The translations under genes were made by a program, and so were the position numbers. The notes below the pieces were generated by a model that worked only from the letters and a program-made list of their open reading frames with translations, was not told the origin of the DNA and did not search any database. A DNA stretch of 10,519 nucleotides from assembly GCA_021162325.1 (NCBI GenBank), contig JAGGYV010000042.1, forward strand, positions 1 through 10,519, given 5' to 3'. Source of the stretch: Desulfobacteraceae bacterium. Its GTDB lineage: Bacteria; Desulfobacterota; Desulfobacteria; Desulfobacterales; Desulfosalsimonadaceae. Positions 6,693 to 10,519 of the stretch are shown piece after piece. The first letter of the stretch is position 1, and every line of letters begins with the position of its first letter.

Positions 6693-6845
6693 TGACAAAC
6701 TCGTAAAAAGTCGAATTCCGATGGCAAAGAAAAAAGTTCCAAATTCAAGGCGCGCAAATCCTGAGTGATGATTTGTACTTAGTGTACTATGAAGAAGCGA
6801 AGGGTACAGCGCAACAAAGAATTTGGACTTTTTACGAAGCCATCA
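6693..6845 (+). mobile_element. MITE-like element, copy 3 (153 bp, before the DUF4301 gene)
   Basis: The ends are TGACAAACTCGTAAAAAGTC and the reverse complement of TGATGGCTTCGTAAAAAGTC. TCTT flanks it at 6689-6692 and 6846-6849. Because element and flank share bases, the visible direct repeat reads ATCATCTTTGAC on both sides. It is in the same orientation as copy 1 and nearly the same along its length. It lies between the divergent Hpt and DUF4301 genes, 18 bases upstream of the DUF4301 start, so it separates that start from any older upstream promoter. No coding capacity for a transposase. Confidence 0.85.
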
Positions 6846-6863
6846 TCTTTGACCGGAGAGATA

Positions 6864-8429
6864 ATGGATCACTTCAACTTCAGCAAGCATGATATTGATC
6901 AAATAAAAAAAAACGGCCAGACCCCGGAGCAGATCTATTCACAGTTGTCATTGTTTCACCGGGGCACACCCTTTGTCAAGCTGGATCATCCCTGCACGGT
7001 TGGAGACGGAATCAAGCGTTTTTCCAGTGCTGTCGCGAAACAGTATATTCATTTATATGAGACTCAGGGTATAAAAAAAAAAATAATCAAATTTATACCC
7101 GCATCCGGGGCGGCCACCCGTATGTTCAAAAAATTGATTTATGCTTACCATACATTGCAACACGGTGAAAAAAAACATCCATTGATAAACAGCCAGGCCC
7201 ATGATGATCTTGCTTCTTTTATAAATAACTGCCGCCGATTTGCATTCTATGATGAGTTGAAGGCATCTATATCCAAAGAAAAAATGAGCATTGAAACCCT
7301 TATAACTGCTCAAAATTCCGAAAAAATTCTCAAGCATTTACTGACAGAAAAATACTTAAATTATACAATGCTCCCCAAAGGCTTAATCAAATTTCATTCC
7401 TATAAAAATCATGCCCGGACCGCATTTGAAGAGCATTTCCTTGAAGCCGGCGGTTATGCCAGGACCAATACCAATACATGCGCACTCCATTTTACCGTGT
7501 CCCCCCTTCACCGGCAATGGTTTCTCTCCTTTTTGCAGGACATACAGCCTGTTTACGAAGACCAGCTTGAAACAAGCTTTGATGTGTCATTTTCCACGCA
7601 ACAAATGAATACAAATACCATTGCCGTGGATTCTCAAAACCGGCCATTCCGGCTTTTAGACGGCAGCCTGCTGTTCAGACCCGGAGGGCATGGTGCGTTA
7701 ATCAATAATTTAAATCAACTGGACGGAGATATTGTATTTATAAAGAATATTGACAATGTTTCACATGACCGGTTTATCACGGAAACGATTGAATGGAAAA
7801 AAATTCTATGTGGTTACCTCCTCTGGCTGCAGCAGCAAATATTCACTTTTTTAAACCAGCTAATCCGGAAACCGGTGACTGACTCTCTCATTCTAAAAAC
7901 CACCGAATTTTTAAAAAATGAACTTTCCTGCCGATTACCGGAAAGCTTTGAGACGGCTCCGGTTGAGAAAAAACAAAAAAGCCTGATTCATTTGTTAGAT
8001 CGTCCGATCAGGGTCTGCGGCATGGTGCCGAATACCGGTGAACCCGGCGGGGGGCCATTCTGGACAATAGATAACAAAAATAACACATCCCTGCAGATTG
8101 TCGAGACCGCCCAAATAGATATTGATGACAACCACCAGCAATCGTTATTAAACCAGTTGACACATTTTAACCCGGTGGATATTGTATGCGGCCTCAGAAA
8201 CTGGCAAGGCGAACTATTCGATCTGTCAAAATATGTGGATCACCAGGCTATTTTTATTTCAAACAAATCGGAAAACGGCCGGGATCTCAAAGCCCTTGAA
8301 CTTCCCGGTCTGTGGAATGGCGCAATGGCCTTTTGGAACACCGCTTTTGTAGAGGTTCCAAAAATCACTTTTAATCCGGTTAAAGAAGTGACCGACCTGC
8401 TTCAAGCAGCGCATCAGGCATTATATTAA
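6864..8429 (+). CDS. DUF4301 family protein
   Basis: The 521-residue product matches DUF4301, a family without an established reaction. Visible blocks are FHRGTPFVKLDHP (31-43), GDGI (47-50), KFIPASGAATRMFK (76-89), LHFTVSPLHR (208-217), LLDGSLLFRPGGHGALINN (264-282), VCGMVPNTGEPGGGPFW (384-400) and SLQIVETAQID (409-419). The GAATRM loop followed by acidic and Gly-rich blocks recalls sugar nucleotidyltransferases, which suggests, but does not prove, nucleotide-sugar chemistry. I chose ATG 6864 because GGAGAG (6855-6860) lies just upstream and MDHFNFSKHDIDQI fits the family start. The frame stays open back to ATG 6789 inside the adjacent element, which would add 25 residues derived from it; that start has no ribosome binding site. 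There is no signal peptide. Confidence 0.85.
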   Translation: MDHFNFSKHDIDQIKKNGQTPEQIYSQLSLFHRGTPFVKLDHPCTVGDGIKRFSSAVAKQYIHLYETQGIKKKIIKFIPASGAATRMFKKLIYAYHTLQHGEKKHPLINSQAHDDLASFINNCRRFAFYDELKASISKEKMSIETLITAQNSEKILKHLLTEKYLNYTMLPKGLIKFHSYKNHARTAFEEHFLEAGGYARTNTNTCALHFTVSPLHRQWFLSFLQDIQPVYEDQLETSFDVSFSTQQMNTNTIAVDSQNRPFRLLDGSLLFRPGGHGALINNLNQLDGDIVFIKNIDNVSHDRFITETIEWKKILCGYLLWLQQQIFTFLNQLIRKPVTDSLILKTTEFLKNELSCRLPESFETAPVEKKQKSLIHLLDRPIRVCGMVPNTGEPGGGPFWTIDNKNNTSLQIVETAQIDIDDNHQQSLLNQLTHFNPVDIVCGLRNWQGELFDLSKYVDHQAIFISNKSENGRDLKALELPGLWNGAMAFWNTAFVEVPKITFNPVKEVTDLLQAAHQALY

Positions 8430-8444
8430 ATTTTTTGAACTCCC

Positions 8445-8460
8445 ACAGGGCACACCCTGT
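8445..8460 (+). terminator. Weak hairpin after the DUF4301 gene
   Basis: ACAGGG-CACA-CCCTGT is a perfect 6-bp stem with a 4-base loop, 16 bases after the stop codon. Only TATTTG follows, so the T-tract is poor. It could be a weak terminator or an operator for the downstream promoter. Confidence 0.35.
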
Positions 8461-8472
8461 TATTTGAATCGT

Positions 8473-8504
8473 TTGACAAAATTCCAAATTTTTCCTACTA
8501 GTAT
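8473..8504 (+). promoter_or_regulatory. Candidate promoter of the REC-GGDEF gene
   Basis: A perfect TTGACA lies at 8473-8478. TACTAG (8496-8501) is 17 bp further on; TAGTAT (8499-8504), closer to consensus, is 20 bp away. The leader to the start codon would be about 120 bases, in which I see no further clear structure. Confidence 0.45.
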
Positions 8505-8629
8505 TAAAAGTACCACCCATGTTTTTCTTCAGGCGTCATCACCGAATTTTTAAACATGCATGACAAAACACTGCGCGCTTTAAAAAATTATAAATGCTTC
8601 ATCAAATCAAAAAATAATTCGGAGAAAGA

Positions 8630-9625
8630 ATGGCCATACTTGTTATCGACGATGTTCCCGTAACCCGAAAAATTATCGAGTCTTTTTTAAAAGACGGGGG
8701 ATATACAGACATCATTCAGGCGGAATCTGCAGAAACCGCCTTTAACATTCTTGGCTTATATTCAGATAGTGAAGACAGGCATCCTGATATTGATTTAATT
8801 CTTATGGATATAGTGCTTCAGGGAATCGACGGGATCGAGGCCTGCAGACTGATCAAAAATAACCAGCGCAGTGCGCACATTCCCATTATAATCCTCACCG
8901 CCTATTCATCGTCCGAACATATCGAAACGGCTTTTAAAGCCGGTGCCATTGATTTTTTACCGAAACCGGTCAACAAGCTTGAACTCCATGCAAGGGTTCG
9001 CTCCATTCTGCATTTCAAGTCTGAAGTGGACCGGCTCCGGGAGAGAGAGAAGCATCTTGTGGAAACCACGCTGAAGCTTGAACGGGCAAACGTCCTGCTT
9101 GAACGTCTGTCGAATTCCGATGGATTAACGGGTATTCCCAACCGGCGGTATTTTGATTATATGTTTAAAAAACTCCTGGCTTCCGGCACCCGCCTGGCCA
9201 TTCCCATCTCCCTGCTGATGATGGATATTGATAATTTCAAACTTTATAACGACACTTACGGTCATCTTGCCGGCGATGATTGTTTAAAGCTCATTTCCAG
9301 CGCCATTCATGATACCATCAAGAGGGAAAGTGATTTTATTGCCCGTTACGGCGGAGAAGAATTTGCCATTGTTCTGTTTGGCGTTGAGGGTGAAATGGCG
9401 GCAAGCCTGGCTGAAAACATACGGGAATATGTCTTTGGGCTGAAACTCCCCCATTCAGCTTCAACCGTCAGCGACTGGGTCACTGTTAGTATCGGGGTGG
9501 TTTCATGCATACCCGAACCGTCTGTCACCCCGGATAATATGATTGGCACTGCGGACAAGGCACTTTATGCCGCTAAAAGTCATGGAAAGAATCAGGTCAT
9601 CCAATATGAATATCCCGGAGTATAA
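8630..9625 (+). CDS. Response regulator with diguanylate cyclase output (REC-GGDEF)
   Basis: The 331-residue cytosolic protein pairs an N-terminal receiver with a GGDEF domain, the PleD/WspR-like arrangement that makes cyclic di-GMP from two GTP when phosphorylated. Receiver residues: acidic D7-D8, phospho-acceptor D60 in LILMDIVL, T90 in IILTAYSS and K112 in LPKPVN. A charged, probably coiled-coil linker (about 128-162) carries dimerisation. The cyclase domain opens with SDGLTGIPNRR (163-173), has MMDIDNFKLYNDTYGHLAGD (197-216) and the active site RYGGEEF (239-245). RESD (232-235), five residues before GGEEF, is an intact inhibitory I-site. All catalytic residues are present. ATG 8630 follows CGGAGAAAG. 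No cognate kinase is adjacent; the Hpt protein at 6243 is a possible upstream donor but only by proximity. It converges on uppP six bases away. Confidence 0.93.
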   Translation: MAILVIDDVPVTRKIIESFLKDGGYTDIIQAESAETAFNILGLYSDSEDRHPDIDLILMDIVLQGIDGIEACRLIKNNQRSAHIPIIILTAYSSSEHIETAFKAGAIDFLPKPVNKLELHARVRSILHFKSEVDRLREREKHLVETTLKLERANVLLERLSNSDGLTGIPNRRYFDYMFKKLLASGTRLAIPISLLMMDIDNFKLYNDTYGHLAGDDCLKLISSAIHDTIKRESDFIARYGGEEFAIVLFGVEGEMAASLAENIREYVFGLKLPHSASTVSDWVTVSIGVVSCIPEPSVTPDNMIGTADKALYAAKSHGKNQVIQYEYPGV

Positions 9626-9631
9626 AACGAC

Positions 9632-10459
9632 TTACCCCCCCACGATCAAAGCGACGACCCCGAGAACAAAACAATAGGGTGTAAAAAAATATAAATGCCC
9701 TTTTTGAACCATTTTTACCAGCAAACTCAGGGCGGCATACCCGACGATGAATGATGTTACCAAACCGGTAGCGATAATGCCCAAAGATACATTCCCGGCA
9801 CCTGCGGAATCAGTAAAAATTTGTAACACCAGGGCACCGAGAATAGCGGGAATCGACAGTAAAAATGAATATCGAATGGCCGTTTCATGGTTGATGCCTA
9901 AAAACAAACCCGCTGAAATTGTTGACCCGGATCTGGAGATACCCGGCATTACCGCCAGCCCCTGGATTGTGCCAATCAATAAAGCCTTTTTAATTGAAAC
10001 GTCCGAAACAGAATCCTTGCCCGGATGCACCCACCGTGTTCCCATCAGAATCCCGCCGGTTATTATCAGCGAAATCCCGACAATGGTCAGCGAAGAAAAT
10101 AATACATTTGATATCATATGAAACCCGAAACCGATCACTGCCGTGGGCAACGACCCGGCAACAATCAGCCATGCCATTTTGATATCAGTGCTCTCCGCTT
10201 TCGAAAGTTCCCCGGCCTGCCTTCCCATGCGGCAGGATGCCGAACGGATCAATGATTTGAATATACGGATAATATCATTAAAATAATATAGCACAATGGC
10301 CACCAGCGTTCCCACATGAAGACTGATATCAAACATCAGAACAGGCTCTTTAATTCCCATCATCTGTTGAAAAATCACCAGATGACCTGAACTGCTCACC
10401 GGAAAAAACTCTGTCAGCCCTTGAATAACACCAAGTATAATTGCCTGCATCGGTTCCAT
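9632..10459 (-). CDS. uppP: Undecaprenyl-diphosphatase UppP (BacA)
   Basis: UppP is an inner-membrane phosphatase that converts undecaprenyl diphosphate to the monophosphate carrier lipid for peptidoglycan and other envelope polymers; overproduction gives bacitracin resistance in characterised species. The 275-residue product is highly hydrophobic with about eight membrane segments. Signature 1 is QGLTEFFPVSSSGHL (13-27), containing the (E/Q)xxxE motif with E17 and His26. Signature 2 is PGISRSGST (172-180) with Arg176. Length and both motifs are normal for the family. ATG 10459 is preceded by GAAGGAAA at good spacing. The gene stands alone, convergent with the cyclase gene, with no clear terminator in the six-base gap. 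Confidence 0.96.
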   Translation of the reverse strand: MEPMQAIILGVIQGLTEFFPVSSSGHLVIFQQMMGIKEPVLMFDISLHVGTLVAIVLYYFNDIIRIFKSLIRSASCRMGRQAGELSKAESTDIKMAWLIVAGSLPTAVIGFGFHMISNVLFSSLTIVGISLIITGGILMGTRWVHPGKDSVSDVSIKKALLIGTIQGLAVMPGISRSGSTISAGLFLGINHETAIRYSFLLSIPAILGALVLQIFTDSAGAGNVSLGIIATGLVTSFIVGYAALSLLVKMVQKGHLYFFTPYCFVLGVVALIVGG

Positions 10460-10519
10460 AAATTTCCTTCGATCGTTTCTATTCCAAATTCCAATTTATT
10501 AGTGGTTGAACGAGAAACC

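Noticed and set aside
385..6845. CRISPR-like or integron attC-like array made by the three repeats
   Set aside because: The copies are kilobases apart, in mixed orientation, and separated by ordinary genes, with no regular spacers and no cas or integrase gene.
6789..6863. An N-terminal extension of DUF4301 from ATG 6789
   Set aside because: These 25 codons come mostly from the inserted element, lack a ribosome binding site, and are followed by a well-placed GGAGAG and ATG at 6864.
9747..10182. Plus-strand open frames inside uppP
   Set aside because: They are shadows of a strongly conserved minus-strand gene and show no recognisable protein features.

Overview
The window looks like ordinary chromosome from a free-living Gram-negative anaerobe. 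Gene content and short dispersed repeats suggest a deltaproteobacterium of the Desulfobacterales type. That placement is an inference from style, because no ribosomal or sulfate-reduction gene is present. G+C is moderate, and several intergenic spaces are occupied by small repeats.

Layout. At the left edge (1-39, minus) only the first 13 codons of a leftward gene are visible, with a strong Shine-Dalgarno site that sits in one arm of a 12-bp inverted repeat. A palindromic repeat follows (137-217), then a HigA-type antitoxin gene split by a 166-bp element (270-733). A two-gene operon comes next: an M20-type metallohydrolase that has lost the usual Glu-Glu pair (834-2003), overlapping a glucosyl-3-phosphoglycerate synthase (1993-2970). 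A second element lies between that operon and moaA (3195-4184). A large atypical protein-kinase-like gene (4313-6235) converges on a stand-alone Hpt domain protein (6243-6611, minus). A third element lies between the Hpt gene and a divergent DUF4301 gene (6864-8429). A REC-GGDEF response regulator (8630-9625) then converges on uppP (9632-10459, minus).

The most interesting structure is the family of three 152-166 bp elements at 385-550, 2968-3119 (reverse orientation) and 6693-6845. They share terminal inverted repeats containing TCGTAAAAAGT(C), begin TGA and end TCA, and each is flanked by a 4-bp direct repeat (ACTT, ACCT, TCTT). None encodes a transposase, so they behave like MITEs mobilised in trans. 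The insertion in higA is cleanly reversible on paper: removing the element and one ACTT restores a 97-residue HigA protein. The second copy supplies the stop codon of the glycosyltransferase gene. Next to it is what looks like a fourth copy reduced to its two ends. The third copy sits directly upstream of the DUF4301 ribosome binding site.

Functionally the genes are a mixture rather than one pathway: compatible-solute synthesis (GpgS), molybdenum cofactor synthesis (MoaA), signalling (kinase, Hpt, diguanylate cyclase) and cell-envelope lipid recycling (UppP). I see no multi-gene defence island, phage or CRISPR array.
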